Positions 11,337-22,555 of a DNA stretch of 64,000 nucleotides are shown here, in pieces. The translations under genes were made by a program, and so were the position numbers. The stretch lies in contig CM043948.1 of NCBI GenBank assembly GCA_014529385.2, forward strand, positions 25,356,451 to 25,420,450, in the 5' to 3' direction. The number at the start of each line of letters is the position of its first letter. The stretch's first letter is position 1. The notes under the pieces were generated by a model that ran no database searches, was not told where the DNA came from, and worked only from the letters and a program-made list of their open reading frames with translations. The DNA is from Adiantum capillus-veneris (Eukaryota > Streptophyta > Polypodiopsida > Polypodiales > Pteridaceae).

Positions 11337-12563
11337 TGGCACCCCATCCACGTGGTGTTTTTGTCTTTCCAAGACCCATAAGATTCCGTAAAATCTTGAA
11401 TTATTCTCCTTGTCGAATGAACGACCCTAGATGGAGCTTGCATGCCAACCCATTGATCCCCACTGGGAAAAGGGTGTCAATTAGTCTCATGGCACTCTAA
11501 CCTCATTCAAATCGCCAACACAACTACAATATCAGCAAATCAAGCAATCCATTTCTTGTAGCAATCACCCTCAATTGGCAGCCCTCCTCACTCAAGAAAT
11601 CGGCTCCTGTCTTCTCTTCTCACAGTGCCAACTACTTGCTCACGTGGTGTCCCCCTCTTGTTTGAGACTAATGTGAGTGCTCGAAAAAAGACTTTTTCCA
11701 AAAACTTGGCAAACCTACGTGTGAGAAATTTAGAGGTAAATTGATTAAATTTGAAGTTTTTTACACTAAATTACATTAAATTTTTGATTTTGTTAATTTT
11801 CTCACCTTCATTGTTAAATTTCAAAGGTAAATGTCAAATTTTGTAGGTGGGATTACACAAAACCCAGTTTTTTTTCAAGCATTGGGACTCGACACTACCT
11901 TTACAGCTTTGTTGGCCATTCGACTTTGCAAAAAATATCATCACCGAGGTCACTGTTCAAGATGGTCGAAACTCAATTTTAACCACTCTAGTGGTCATTG
12001 TTCTAATCTGGATTAATTTTGGCTAGGTTCCAAGTCCCTAGCTCATTAACAACTTTTTATTCTCTTCCGAGGAAGGATTTCTTCATGACATGTTCGAACC
12101 CCTGTCATGGTCAAAGTTATCACTACTTGTGCTCTTATCCACTATTTCGCAAGTGCTCATATCCTCGACATCGAATACATCTGTACAAATCCCAAATTTG
12201 ACTATAGATCCTTCCAGTTGCAAAAGTTTTAAAACTGCAAGATCGAGAGTTAGGAAAAAAACATTCAATAGCATAGAAATACAAAAGTTTGAATAAAACC
12301 TTTTCATTTCTAGTTAGCATTTGCATCAATAAACTTTCAAAAGCTTTCCATTGGTTTTTATTTTGACCTTGTATATACTCATGTAGTTGGGTTTAGACAT
12401 TCTCCATGCTAGTAGCATGACATGATAAGAAAGCTCATGCATTGTTTTCCTGAACATTTGCGGTGAGCTTAGTTTATCATACTACTTTCCCTTCAGCTCT
12501 TTTCCCAAAGGATTTGTGTTTAGGGGGGACTGTAACTAGATTATAAGTGCCCCAAGGCTATGT

Positions 12564-12761
12564 GTGTCCCAACTGTTGAACGCTGGAACACACGTTTCTA
12601 AGCCATGCTGCAAATGCCAATTCAAACAAAAAGCTGGAAGACATTACTTTTGGCAGTGTCCTACCGCAATAGTTGCGTGGAGGCATCTACAATCCCGTTT
12701 GTTTTCCTCTTCAAATTTGGGTCACACACAAGTGAGACACACTTCGGCTATGGCCTCTTGA
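12564..12761 (+). pseudogene. zf-RVT-like fragment in repeat copy 1
   Basis: A 65-codon frame carries CCKCQFKQKAGRHYFWQCPT followed by AIVAW. This is the C-x2-C...H-x4-C pattern of the zinc-binding region at the C-terminus of plant LINE reverse transcriptases. The same frame is present in copy 2. It is an isolated LINE tail with no RT domain next to it. Confidence 0.55.
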
Positions 12762-12951
12762 TTTTCAAAAACCTTTATAAGTAGTGCTTGAGCTCGTTAG
12801 ATTGGTTTCTTTTTAGTGTGGTGGCGAGCTCTTCCATGGTCTGGTCATTGGACATGCAGTTCTATTAGATGATAGCCGTCTTCAAATTGACACAACCCTT
12901 TTCAAGAAGTCCGGAACTATTTTCTTTGATTTATCAAATGCCATTATAAAG

Positions 12952-13724
12952 TACTGCATCATGATATCAATGAGTCACTCCTCAGATAATATGCAAGCAT
13001 GCTGCCTCACTATCTCCATTTCAATATTCCTCCCCAAATTTGCACAACAAGGGTTCCTCTGGCAGCTGATCTCGGATGATTGTGTCGTGCATTGCAGTCC
13101 CAATAATCTATGAGTCTGCACATTGAAGATGCATGAGAGGATGACGATGATGTGGGTGGTGGTAAACTAGAGCTTAGAGAGGACAATTTAGGCAGGCTTT
13201 GACAGAGCAGTGAGACAGGCTCAGTAGAGAGAGTGAGGGTGTTGAGGATTTAGTCAAAGAGGGAGGGCGATATCGCGGATGATGGGCGTGTAAAAAGTGT
13301 AGGTTAGGTTTTCAAAATTAAAGGCCCAGGACATGACAAGGAAGGCACCACTGCTTTAGGCCCAAAAAACTCAACCAAAAATCTCATCATGCAAATTTTT
13401 AAAGAGGAGATCGGTAATCTAATATTCAAATGACTTACCTTTCGCATGTCACCCTCACACGCACGGAATCAAGAATTCGTAATTTCAAAGTGGGTGGTAA
13501 TATCAACTGCAGCTCAAAGAGGTTCAATTTCCTCCCCTTCTTCCTCTTTTAACTTAGAGACTCTCGCAACTTGTCCTTTCATTGCATTCAGTTAGCTCCT
13601 AGATATTTATTTTCTACATTGGAAACCTCATCGCCTACATTCCCTCTCTCGATTTTGAGACGCTTTAACATTTTTAAAATTTGCTTAACAATTTTTTACG
13701 TCTCAAATCTTCTCAAAAGGTGAG

Positions 13725-13773
<49 letters not shown>

Positions 13774-14336
13774 AGTGTCTCATTCTTTCTCTCTAACCTG
13801 TAGAAAAAAGAGCCTACAAGGAAAAATCCCATTTACAATATATTATTTTGCGTGTGGCCATGACTATATTATCACTCGGGGGGTAATTTAAATCACGCGG
13901 GGTAACCATTTGTTTTGAATAACGGATTATCCCCTTCCGTGTTGGGGGCACCTTATCTTGAAAGCCAAAATACAACCAAACGTCTAAATACATATTTTTA
14001 GTCCACTCATACACATTAAATTGGATCCTTTACATTTTTCAACAACACCCCACTAGCACTCATGACTCTTTCTTGAATGTTATAGTGCACTCACCAATCA
14101 AACATTTTCATTCTTTATTTTATTTTTGTAAACTACATAGGAGATTTTTCATAACAAAAAGGAAACACGTCGCTATGACCTTAGCCCTTTGGGTAGGCCA
14201 AAAACATATGTTAAGAAACACATGAGCATGACAAAACCTTGTAATTTTTTCGACTGCTCAATATAATTCACTCACAATTGTGAGTTTTGCAAAAAGAAAA
14301 AAGAAAAAAGAAAAAAAAGAAACACATGTACACAAA
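12952..14336. other. Non-coding stretch
   Basis: No supported gene. Contains the CT microsatellite at 13727-13770 and otherwise ordinary AT-rich sequence. Confidence 0.5.
13727..13770 (+). repeat. (CT)n microsatellite
   Basis: About 22 uninterrupted TC units. Confidence 0.97.
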
Positions 14337-14491
14337 TTGTTGGACTAGTCCCCTTATTCCTTCTTTGTGCAATTTTAAACTCGAGTTCGAAAGTGCTGAT
14401 TCGCACCGAAACTACTTTACTCGGGCACCAACTCCTTGGAAGAAGAAGAAGAAGAAGAGAGAGAGGAGAGGATTTGTGCTTAGTGGGAAGA

Positions 14492-14836
14492 ATGGAGACT
14501 TTCACGAAATACTGCAGAATGCCTTCGAAGGCAGCTCTGCCATGGGTTGCCACGGTGGTAGGCGTCGCAGCCACGCCTGTAGTTGTACCAGCCATGGTGC
14601 ACATGGCAGGGTTCAGTGCCGCAGGAGTCACGGCAGGATCCTGGGCTGCCTCCTTTATGAGCTCCTATGGGGGGATCGTGCCTGCTGGAAGCGTATGCGC
14701 ACTTCTCCAGAGCATCGGTGCTGCAGGGTTATTGACAGCCACGATCTCCACTGCAGAGGCGGCTGCTGCAGGCCTGGCTGTTGTATTCGGCCGGAAAGTT
14801 TTTTGGGGGTGCAGACGAGGCGAGGCAGCTCTTTAA
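14492..14836 (+). CDS. ISG12 / IFI6-IFI27-like small membrane protein
   Basis: A 114-codon open frame starting METFTKYCRMPSKAALPWVA. Residues about 35-85 match the glycine/alanine/serine-rich core of the Ifi-6-16 family: GFSAAGVTAGSWAASFMSS, then GGIVPAGSVCALLQSIGAAG. In animals these proteins are small mitochondrial or ER membrane proteins linked to interferon-induced apoptosis, and relatives occur outside animals. The family length (about 100-130 aa) fits. I chose this ATG because the leader peptide is conserved in the decayed copy at 1177; an in-frame ATG further upstream (14393) is not. The last 15 or so residues (after GRKVF) lose family character at a G-run, so a small frameshift near 14806 is possible. 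This is one of few intact frames in the window. Expression and introns are unknown. Confidence 0.7.
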   Translation: METFTKYCRMPSKAALPWVATVVGVAATPVVVPAMVHMAGFSAAGVTAGSWAASFMSSYGGIVPAGSVCALLQSIGAAGLLTATISTAEAAAAGLAVVFGRKVFWGCRRGEAAL

Positions 14837-16624
14837 AACATGATGTAGGAAACTAATCATGTGCCCTGCCCTACCATCCACTGCAGATATAAAGCAAATC
14901 ATATGAATTGCCACCGGCGCTTGATGGACAATTTTTTGCGGATTGAGTCGGATGGCTCCAGAGAACCGTGACGTAGACTTCAATGGGGCACTATTATGAC
15001 GAGGGGGGTTCTGGCATTATTGATCCAAGGATGTAGAGTGGTGCATTGCTTGCGAAGCTCATAGTCCGAGGTTTAGCCCTGGATTTCATTGCCAGTACAT
15101 GGGATCCAACGTGCGTATGATAAAGATTGATGTTCTACTCCTACTAATTGGCATGCCATGATTGGATTATATACTGGTGGACTTTCTTTTGCCCTTTTTG
15201 CCAGCCAATTGTCGCCTGTCATGGGACTCTTTTTTTTACCTTGTTTAGATAGGTTGTTCATTGACAACCTATTTGAGTAGTGGGTTTGCTTGGCAGGTGC
15301 TCTTGTGTTGATCCGATTTTCTCCACAAAGGAGAGAGCTCTCTAGAAATAATGGATTTGGGATAGAGTCCCCCTGTCGAAGTTGGTATGGAGTGGCGGTG
15401 GCCTTCTGGCTCCCCTTCTTTATTAAGTACACAGTGTGCATTGGGCGGTGGATCCTTCTTAGGAAACATTGTCCTCCACACCATCCGGGGCACTGGTCTT
15501 GGTCATGCATTTGGAGCCTAAGTCAGCCACCACATATGTTACTTCATGTGGATGATGCACATGTGACTCTCAGTTGACACTTGGGTGGCACCTACTGTCC
15601 ACAACCAAACACGTTAGTGATGTACTCCACAGCATGAGGAGTCCCGATGCCATTGCTTTTGGATATGCCCATATGCACAGTCAGTTTTGCGGGCGGTATG
15701 CTGTTTGCTTTTAGAATGATGGGTTTTTGACGTGGAGCTGTTGCATGGCTATTTCAATTTTCAGGGTCACACTCTATTTGAGGGCTTTCCGACAGATCGA
15801 CTTTTCTTCGTCACATCCTTGGGCTGCAGATGAGGCTCTCTTGGCATGCTTTCACCCACTATACATCAGTTTGATGCACGTTTACCATAATTTGCCGCAT
15901 TATGTTACTTGGAATGCAACTTTCCTTGACATCTACCACCTCGATAGCTATTTGGTCAGAGTTGTTGCTACTCTTGGTATCCAGTGGTATACATCAGTAG
16001 CCTCCCCCAAGCCAGCAGAGCGGTGTACATACTCGATTGGCGTACATACTCTATTCTTCGTCTATGGGCAGGTCTTTGGTGTGGGTAGCGGGGTGGCGTA
16101 GATACTCTTTTCTTGGGCTATGGGTGCAGTCTTTAGTGTTTTTGAGTCTGGATGAGGGACACATCGCATGGTGTTGTGATCTTAATATTGCATTCTTCCC
16201 ATATGCCACCGTGATGTGTAGCTCATACTACACTACTCCAGTTTGTACTTCCTCTAGGAGATGGGCCCATTGAGCATCCCGAGAGGTTTCTTGCACATAG
16301 TAATACAACTCCTTTTTGTGCAGAAAGAAAGGACTAAGATGGGGGTGTGCGCATGTCTACACAACACTCTTTATACCTTTAACGTATATGACAAATGCCA
16401 GACTCGGATAAAGTTTTCATGGCGTGTCCTTTGAACACTAGATATATTGAGCCTCTCCTATACTAGCATCCTAAGCCTCTTAAGCCTAATCTAATCTATG
16501 AGGTCACTGTCACTTGACACTGGGGAATCATAATGCATTCCACATAATTCCTCACTTGTACATTTTGAGCTCAGTTAGTTCAGTCGTTGAGTTCTATATA
16601 TTGTGCCTCGTTTCTAGTGTTGTC

Positions 16625-16671
<47 letters not shown>

Positions 16672-17190
16672 CATCCATCCATCCATACTTACAACATGGC
16701 ATTAGAGCACTAGGATTATTAGAGAGTTTATCTAATCCTAAATGATCTCTTCTTGATCACTCATTGTTATCATGATTAATTTTCAGAACTTGTGGTTTAC
16801 TTTGGAGGGCACACAGAATGGAGGTACCCGCAGGACGAGCCATACAATCAAGCCAGAGATGAAAGGGAAAAAAGAACGCATTATGGCGGGTCTTGGATTA
16901 AGAAAATAATGTGGGACTAATTAAGCAATTATCTACATTGATTCATACTCTAGACTAAGCTATGGTGGATGGAGGCTCATCTTTATTTTGACTTTAATCC
17001 CATTATCCTACCATCATTGAAAAGTCTTTAATATTTGTTTACCAACAGGTGTGCCTTGCCATCATTACTATGTAGTGGCTTACTTGAGGCACTCTAGCCC
17101 TCGGGACTAATTGACATGGACCTCCACAGTAGGGATCAATGTCCCCTATCAAAAAGTGTTGGCGGCACTCACCTATGCCATTGGATTGCG
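14837..17190. other. Non-coding stretch
   Basis: Several 60-145 codon frames occur on both strands (such as 15073-15510 minus and 15727-16101 plus), but none shows a domain or compositional signature. Contains the CT microsatellite at 16628-16670. I see no repeat termini. Confidence 0.45.
16628..16670 (+). repeat. (CT)n microsatellite
   Basis: About 21 uninterrupted CT units. Confidence 0.97.
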
Positions 17191-17193
17191 GAT

Positions 17194-17276
17194 GTGATCA
17201 CAACGTGATCATTATATGATGTGATCACGGAGTGATTGCCATGTGATCTATGCAAGCGATGTGATCGCGTGTGATC
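17194..17276 (+). repeat. Cluster of GTGATC words
   Basis: Six exact GTGATC hexamers (17194, 17205, 17221, 17243, 17261, 17271) and one GTGATT (17233) lie in 83 bp. The first is within the palindrome TGTGATCACA. It lies immediately upstream of repeat copy 2. Unit spacing is irregular (10-22 bp), so it is not a simple tandem array. Confidence 0.8.
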
Positions 17277-17346
17277 CATAGAAACGTCAAAAATTGGGCT
17301 TTTCTTTCTATATTTTACTTATGCACCTCCTTTGAAGTCGCGATGA

Positions 17347-18940
17347 TTAGCTTAGTGGTAATGCATTGGGTTAGGAAGCCCGAGGTGGTGAGTTCCAACT
17401 TGACACCCCATCCGCGTGGTGTTTTTGTCTTTCCAAGGCCCATAAGATTCCGTAGAATCTCAAATTATTCTCCTTGTCAAACGGAGAGTCTTGGATGGAG
17501 CTACATGCCAACCCTTGATCCCCACTAGGAAAAGGATGTCAATTAGTCTAGTTGCACTCTAGCCTCATTCAACTCGCCAACACAACTACAATATCAGCAA
17601 ATCAAGCAATCAATTTCTTACGGGAAGCACCCTCAATTGGCAGCCGTCTTCACTCAAGAAATCCGCTCCTGTCTTCCCTTCTCACAGTGCCAACTTCTTG
17701 CTCACGAGGTGTCCCCCTCCTGCTTGAGACTGATGCAAGTGCTCAAAAAAAGTTTTTTTCCAAAAACTTGGCAAACCTACCTGTGAGAAATTTAGAGGTA
17801 AATTGACTAAATTTGAAGGTTTTTACACTAAATAACATTAAATTCCTCTAAATTTTGTTAGTTTTCTCACCTTCATTGTTTAATTTTAAAGGTAAATGTC
17901 AAATTTTGTTAGTGGGATTACACAAAAGCCAGGTTTTTTGTCGAGCATTGCAACTCGATACTGCCTTTACGGCTTTGTTGGCCATTTGGCTTCGCAAAAA
18001 ATTATCATCACCGAGATCACTGTTCCAAATGATCAATATGCAATTTTAACCACTCTAGTGGTCATTGTTCAAATCTGGACTCATTATGGCTAGGTTCCAA
18101 GTCCCTGAACTCATTAACTACTATTTATTCTCTTCAAGGAAGGATTTCTTCATGACAGTCAAAGTTATCACTACTTGTGCTCTTATCCACTTTTTCGCAA
18201 GTGCCAACATCAAATACATCTGTACAAATCCCAGATAACACTATAAATCCTTTCCAGTTACAAAAACTGCAAGATCGGGAGCTAGGAAAGAAACATTCAA
18301 TAGCATAGACACATTCACCTTTTCATTTCTAGTTTGCATTTGCATCAATAAACTTTCAAAGGTTTTTCCATTGGTTTTTATTTTGACCTTGTACATTCTC
18401 CATGCTAGTAGCAGCACATGATAAGACAGCTCATGCACTGTTTTCCCAAGCATTTGCGGTGAGCTTAGTTTATGAGACTACTTTCAGCTCTTTTTCCAAA
18501 GGATTTGTATTTGGGGGGACTGTGGCTAGCTTCTAAGTGAGTCAAGGCTATGTGTGTCCCAACTGTTGAACACCGGAACACATGTCTCTAAGCCATGCTG
18601 CAAATGCCAATTCAAACAAAAAGCTGGAAGACATTACTTTCGGTACTGCCCAACCGCAATAGCTGCCTGGAGGCATCTACAATCCCATTTGTTTTCCTCT
18701 GCAAATTTGGGTCACATACAAGTCAGTCACACTTCCGGCTATGGCCTCTTAATTTTCAAAAACCTTTCCAATTAGTGCTTGAGCTCGTTAGATTGGTTTC
18801 TTTAAAGTATGTGGTGGCGAGCTCTTCCATGGTCTGTCTGTTCTATTGGATGATAGCCGTCTTCAAATTGACACTAACCCTTTTCAAGAAGTCCGCGAAC
18901 TATGAGATTTGCTTTGATGTATCAAATGCCATTATAAAGT
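17347..18940 (+). repeat. 1.6-kb dispersed direct repeat, copy 2
   Basis: Partner of 11283-12951. It begins with a better preserved tRNA-like head (box A TAGCTTAGTGG at 17348, box B-like GAGTTCCAACT at 17390). Near its end (18554-18775) it carries the same LINE zinc-binding fragment (CCKCQ...GRHYFRYCPTAIAAW). The frames at 11195 and 17271 share HWVRKPEVVS only because both read through the tRNA-like head. Confidence 0.85.
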
Positions 18941-19954
18941 AAAAACAACAAACTTTCACCCATAAAAGAAGGGATTTTAGCAGCTAATCATGCATGAAAT
19001 GAACACCTTTAAACACCAAGAAAAAGTGAAAAATGGTATTCACACTCATCTACTTCTCCGTCACAGAAGACAGGTTATTATACAGTTCAACAAAGTAGCA
19101 GAGGACTTGCTCAAGGTAGCAGGAAACTGTCTTCAGAATCAGCTTGTTACAAAGTGGACTATAAACATTACTGGAGGCATACCTGCCTCGAGCAAAGAAG
19201 TTACATGTTAGCCTCGAGCAATGGTGTCAACTTGTGGCCTTCTTGAACACTTATTTATAGTGCTACAAAGCAGAAACTACACCTCTACATGACTAAACGT
19301 TCAGCCATTCTTGCTCTGCATTTACCAGCATAGCAAAGCACATAAGATACTGCATCCGAGAGTTGAACAACAAATGTGGCCCGTTAGCTCGTAAATTCAA
19401 CTTCCTGTTTCAGAAATTGCTCATTCTTTTTTGAAACTTGACTATTATGGGCAGGCAAAGCTCTGAAGTCGTACCTAGTATGGGTTGTAGGACTTGGCCG
19501 TGGGTCAACCATGACTTTCTATAAGAGTTAGCAATGCCCCATCAGTCATGAAGTCCAGGATTCCTATGACACTGGCTCGTGTACTGGTCCTATAGCCTCC
19601 AGTGTATGAAAATCAAGTAGAAAGCAGGGATCCAAGCCTCCATAAGGCTTCCCAGATTCTTTTCCTGGCAACCATCGTAGTTCTGCCAAGGGAGAGTCCC
19701 ACACACATGAAGCCAAGAAATTTGCTGTTATACCACTCCATCCTTAGCGTGAGACCATGAAGCTGGAAGATACTCTGCAGTCTGAATACAGATAAATGCA
19801 GCTAATCTCTTCCATCTCTGTGTTGTCGGCATGCACAAGTTTAACTGGACTTTGCTTGATCAGCAAAATGCAAATTGATGCCTTCCTCTAAAGCCCTCAT
19901 TACTTCAACGAGAATCAACCTTCTTCACCAAAGAACAAGACCATATTTGCCACT
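18941..19954. other. 3' flank of the minus-strand gene
   Basis: No gene of its own is supported. For the minus-strand gene at 19955-20984 this is downstream sequence and probably contains its 3' UTR. The 84-bp repeat lies inside it. Confidence 0.45.
19547..19630. repeat. 84-bp direct repeat, copy 2
   Basis: Near-identical to window positions 1-84. Both copies lose homology at the same base on the right. Confidence 0.85.
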
Positions 19955-20984
19955 CTAGCTCAAAGCATTTCCAATTCGCAGCCAACCGAGGTTGGCAATC
20001 TCTGGATCTTGATAACGAAGGCCAATCACACTGCCTGTCACACCATAAATCCTTTTCTCTTGTTCAGAGAGACGTTCTCTAAACCTTCTTCCCATCTCTT
20101 CCGCATCATGAAAAACTTGCTGCAACAAATCCAATCAGTACCAGTCACGTACAGAAACTTGAAAGCTGATTGCCATAACAAAGGTTTGAAGTTTTACCTC
20201 CTTATCCCGGAGTAATAGACCATTCTCCTTCTCCAAGTCAGCAAGGCTGCAGATATTAAACCATTAATCCTCACTTGAAGTTTTTGCCTTGCCCATGCTG
20301 ATAAGTTTAATAGGTGATTATACAGAAGAGTGATTGGACAAGGCGCTGGGACACCAGTGAGGAGTCTCATCGACTATGCACTTTATGCCCCCCAATAAAT
20401 TTGCAAATAGGAGTATCACAACCTACTTGAGTGCTCAGCTTTTGGTCACATTAGAGCTTGCTTTCCCCACATTTTAAGCCATGAGAAACCCACATATTCC
20501 TCTCCCAACCACAATGTGGCCTCTCATTTGTGACGCTCATTTCCACAATCCTTAAGCATTGAGAGTCACTATCAGCGTCACACAACCCACATGATATGTT
20601 TCTTCTGGTCCCATAAGTCACATTTGACCTCCGAGGACACTAATGGAATCTCTCTCTCTCTCTCTCTCTCCCCCCCCCCCCCCCCCCCCCCCCCGCAAAA
20701 GAAAAGAATCTTCTATTAAAACGAACATCCCCACAATAGATACACAAAAAATTCCGATCATCCTCAGCGACCATATAAGTATAAATTAAATACCAATTAC
20801 TATTTCTTTAGTTCTTGATCTCTCACATCTCCTAACATGTACATTTTTACCAAATCCAAGAGGTGGGAATTCTTCTCATATTGTGTCATACAGACAAGAG
20901 GAATTCCATCTTTATTTGAGCTAAATGAAGGGATAATAATATCTTCAAAAGCCTTGTCGGGCTCTGGAGAAGCAGTTGGCATAG
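19955..20984 (-). CDS. Three-exon host-like gene, unknown coiled-coil protein
   Basis: Exons on the minus strand: 20984-20801, 20246-20198 and 20119-19955 (TAG). Acceptors are TTTGAAACAG/CT, TATCTGCAG/CC and TTTGTTGCAG/CA. Donors are AATA/GTAATT and GGAG/GTAAAA. Phases agree exactly: two bases left by exon 1 plus one from exon 2 make a Tyr codon, and exon 2 ends in phase 0. The spliced product from the ATG at 20982 is 131 aa. It starts MPTASPEPDKAFEDIIIPSF, has a charged, coiled-coil-prone middle (LADLEKENGLLLRDKE, then EEMGRRFRERLSEQEKR) and ends IANLGWLRIGNALS. I do not recognise the family. It could be complete, with the first acceptor belonging to a 5' UTR intron, or it could lack upstream exons beyond 21.0 kb. 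No stops or shifts were found, unlike every neighbouring element. Confidence 0.6.
20649..20694 (+). repeat. (TC)n(C)n tract in intron 1 of the minus-strand gene
   Basis: About 11 TC units run directly into about 25 consecutive C. The strand-asymmetric G/C run lies inside the inferred 554-bp first coding intron. Confidence 0.95.
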
Positions 20985-21313
20985 CTGTTTCAAAGTTAAA
21001 GGAAATGCGGAATGGGGAGGGTCTAGAACGGTTAAGGGGCCAAAGGTACAGAACGGGAATGCCGTGTTACATGAACCATTCAAAACACTTGAATTATGCA
21101 ATTTTTCATTCCATTTCTAATGTTAATTGTTCCCAGCAACACAAAGAAGATGCTCCCACGTTCTAGGGGCCCAAGAAGGGTGCTCCTTCGAATTTGAGAT
21201 AAAATTACCAACAAAACTAAAAGAAAAAAACTCTTTACTCGCCACTTTCAATCAAGAACTGGACTTTCCACAATCAGAACGAAATTGCACATTAATGAGA
21301 CAGACAGAGAGAG

Positions 21314-21679
21314 CGTCACAAACTGTTGGCATGTCAAGCCGCAAACTGCTGACGTGTCAAGCCACTCAAGAACGGAGCCAACCTGCAAATCTCGGCTGAG
21401 GGGCCTAAACCCTAGAAGAAGCAGCAGAAGAAGTTTTACCAACTTGCAAGGTCTTGCCGAGTGGCCTATTTTTAAGGAAGAGTCCCCACCAACTTATGGG
21501 ACACCGTGCGATGGGGCAAAGGTAACTTAAAGAGATTATATAAAGCAGAACCCACATGTGCAGCCACTTGATGATGTGGCACGCCTGTATGGACAACAAA
21601 ATTGTACCAAGTGCAAGTAATATAAAGAAATACCAAAAGGAGCGCCCGTGTCGTCTATCTCTTTCAATTCATTTGTTAG
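21314..21679 (+). repeat. Internally deleted gypsy LTR, plus orientation
   Basis: Begins CGTCACAAACTG (LTR start with one change) and follows the family LTR: GACGTGTCAAG, GGCCTAAACCCTAGAAGAAG, then AAAGAAATACCAAAAGGAGCGCC. It lacks the central 300 bp or so seen in the copy next door. Its end merges into the TGTCACA that also starts the minus-strand LTR at 21680. Confidence 0.7.
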
Positions 21680-22365
21680 TGTCACAAGATGTCGAGACGG
21701 GCACCACGTGCCAATAGAAAAGAACAGGTACTGAACAGACTTTTAGCACTTCAATAACAATTGAACTGAAAGAGAGACGACACGCGACACGTAGTGGCGG
21801 AATTCCACCCCAGAGAGTATTGGCCCCAAACCTTGGCGCCCCTTTCGGTATTTCTTTATATTGCATCAACGCAGTACAAGCCGATACTCCAGACTCTGTA
21901 TCTTCTCCAGGAAGCATGCCAGAGAATGAGCCCTAACCTCATATTTAAAGGCCCTAGGCCCCAAAAGCAGTTTTACCTGAAAAGCCTTCAAACTTAAAAG
22001 CTTCTCGTCCAAAAGCAATGTCAAAGAAAAACTGCGAGTGTAAATCACAGAATTCTGTATAGCAATCAACGCAAGAATGCGGAAATCCGTATAGTTTGCC
22101 ACGTCATCATGTCAGCACAATTTTCGGGTTTTTTCGTACAGCTGCCACGTCAACAACTGTGCTGCACAAGACTTTCAGTGTGTGTGTGTGGGTCCTCCTT
22201 TATTTTAATCCTTTATGTCACTTGGGGCCCCATCGGACGGGGTCCCCATAAGTTGGTAGGACTTCTTCTTCTGTTACTTGTTCTTCTTACGGTTTAGGCC
22301 CCTCGGCCAACATTTGCAAGTTGGATCCCTTCTTCAGGGCTATGACACGTCAGCAGTTTGTGACA
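21680..22365 (-). repeat. gypsy-family 3' LTR (minus orientation) with PPT
   Basis: Read on the minus strand it runs from TGTCACAAACTGCTGACGTGTC-type start at 22365 to CTTGTGACA at 21680, 686 bp. The sequence to 22478 is the adjoining internal tail: reverse-complemented, it reads CTTTCAAGAAGGGCAGA just before the LTR, a polypurine tract. The 37560-38208 copy has the same LTR plus tail. No primer-binding site flanks the other end and no target duplication is seen, so this is a truncated element's 3' end. It is related to the LTR of gypsy 1 through the shared module AAAGAAATACCGAAAGGGGC. Confidence 0.85.
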
Positions 22366-22555
22366 TCTGCCCTTCTTGAAAGAGAATAATCGTCTGCGAT
22401 TACAACATGTCTGCAAAACAGCTCAAGTTAGCTCAAAAATTTCCGAGGGACAATCAATTTTCTCTGGGGTCCCATGGCAGCGGGTCCAACGCGCTCTCTA
22501 GGTGACTGGTTAGATTTTTCAGGCTTGTCAGAGGAGTTGCAGGGTTTCCAGCTAA

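Larger units (their letters stand above)
11283..12951 (+). repeat. 1.6-kb dispersed direct repeat, copy 1
   Basis: Matches 17347-18940 over nearly its full length at about 85-90% by eye, with small indels. Homology starts abruptly at a tRNA-like head and ends after GCCATTATAAAGTA in both copies. No LTR or terminal inverted repeat is visible. The flanks differ, so these are two insertions or a dispersed duplication. Confidence 0.85.

Noticed and set aside
11284-11345. Functional tRNA gene
   Set aside because: Box A is good but box B is degraded and the T-stem pairs poorly; no clean seven-base anticodon loop.
15073-16273. Overlapping 75-145 codon ORFs as a host gene
   Set aside because: No domain signature, no splice-consistent chain and open frames on both strands; insufficient support.
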